Shown: piece by piece, positions 14,452 to 14,492 of the stretch
Layout: each line of letters starts with the position of its first letter
How positions within the stretch are numbered: position 1 is the stretch's first letter
From: an uncultured Lachnospiraceae bacterium
GTDB taxonomy: Bacteria > Bacillota > Clostridia > Lachnospirales > Lachnospiraceae
Direction of reading: 5' to 3'
Length of the DNA stretch: 14,492 nt
NCBI GenBank assembly: GCA_900553305.1
Contig: USDI01000041.1
Span: 1-14,492, forward strand
Program-made: the position numbers and the translations under genes
Notes under the pieces: model-generated
The model's input: only the letters and a program-made list of their open reading frames with translations
What the model was told of the DNA's origin: nothing
Database searches by the model: none

Positions 14452-14460
14452 CACCCTAAT
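14445..14460 (-). repeat. Right terminal inverted repeat of the insertion sequence
   Basis: Perfect 16-bp complement of 12603-12618, at the transposase-proximal end. Confidence 0.88.
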
Positions 14461-14469
14461 CTTTATAAG
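14461..14469. repeat. Right copy of 9-bp direct repeat flanking the insertion sequence
   Basis: CTTTATAAG, identical to 12594-12602. It is the second copy of the probable target-site duplication. Confidence 0.75.
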
Positions 14470-14486
14470 AAATTCCAACGGAATTT
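14470..14486. repeat. Compact stem-loop right of the insertion sequence (likely continuation of the interrupted hairpin element)
   Basis: AAATTCC (14470-14476) pairs perfectly with GGAATTT (14480-14486) around an AAC loop, the same short-loop style as the cluster at 12503-12587. AAGAAATT (14467-14474) is also the exact complement of AATTTCTT (12553-12560), so the two flanks could have paired before the insertion. The window ends at 14492. Confidence 0.45.
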
Positions 14487-14492
14487 TCTATA

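Larger units (their letters stand above)
12603..14460 (-). mobile_element. Complete IS1182-type insertion sequence
   Basis: A 1858-bp element with one transposase gene. Its 16-bp terminal inverted repeats are perfect: ATTAGGGTGTCAAAAG at 12603-12618 and its complement at 14445-14460. A second pair of inverted repeats, 24 bp matching at 23 positions, lies about 38 bp inside each end (12642-12665 and 14399-14422). Direct 9-bp repeats flank it. The body is visibly more AT-rich than the neighbouring chromosomal genes. All parts look intact, so it may be mobile. The IS1182 family call rests on the transposase. Confidence 0.88.

Overview
The window looks like chromosome from a low- to mid-GC Gram-positive anaerobe, most likely a Lachnospiraceae-type Clostridia. 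The evidence is the AAGGAGG-like ribosome binding sites, the MsmX/UgpC-type sugar ABC ATPase, a DUF624 (YesL-type) membrane protein, a zinc-knuckle MetRS with a C-terminal tRNA-binding domain, and an IS1182-type element. Assignments come from reading motifs by eye; no database search was run. All genes are on the minus strand except two, a GNAT gene and a cyclophilin gene, which are divergent from metG.

Layout, left to right. 1-889 (minus) is the 5' part of an msmX/ugpC ABC ATPase, cut by the window edge, with its own promoter. 1090-2553 (minus) is a membrane diguanylate cyclase with an extracytoplasmic sensor and an inhibitory I-site. 2612-3867 holds a DUF624 membrane protein and a small GNAT acetyltransferase, 11 bp apart. 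3942-5416 holds a membrane-anchored helical protein of unknown function, whose GTG start overlaps the stop codon of an upstream alpha/beta hydrolase (TAGTG). 5440-7413 is metG. 7414-7661 is a divergent regulatory region with a near-consensus metG promoter, a structured leader and a GNAT promoter. 7662-9184 (plus) holds a two-domain GNAT gene and a cyclophilin peptidyl-prolyl isomerase. A strong bidirectional terminator at 9225-9256 separates these from a convergent NAD cassette.

The NAD cassette (minus, transcribed nadD, nadE, pncB; 12169 to 9267) encodes all three Preiss-Handler steps: nicotinate to NaMN (PncB), NaMN to NaAD (NadD) and NaAD to NAD (ammonia-dependent NadE). The nadE-pncB gap is 3 bp and the nadD-nadE gap 38 bp, so it should behave as one operon.

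Upstream of nadD, 12170-12602 holds no convincing gene but carries at least two terminator-like hairpins and a cluster of compact stem-loops. An intact IS1182-type insertion sequence (12603-14460, 1858 bp) sits in that structured stretch. Its 16-bp terminal inverted repeats, 23/24 subterminal inverted repeats and 9-bp direct flanking repeats can all be read directly. The sequence on its far side appears to continue the interrupted hairpin element.

No CRISPR array, tRNA, rRNA or defence system was seen. The most interesting non-coding signals are the metG leader (a 12-bp perfect inverted repeat starting at about +1, with a competing direct copy) and the multi-hairpin element split by the insertion sequence.
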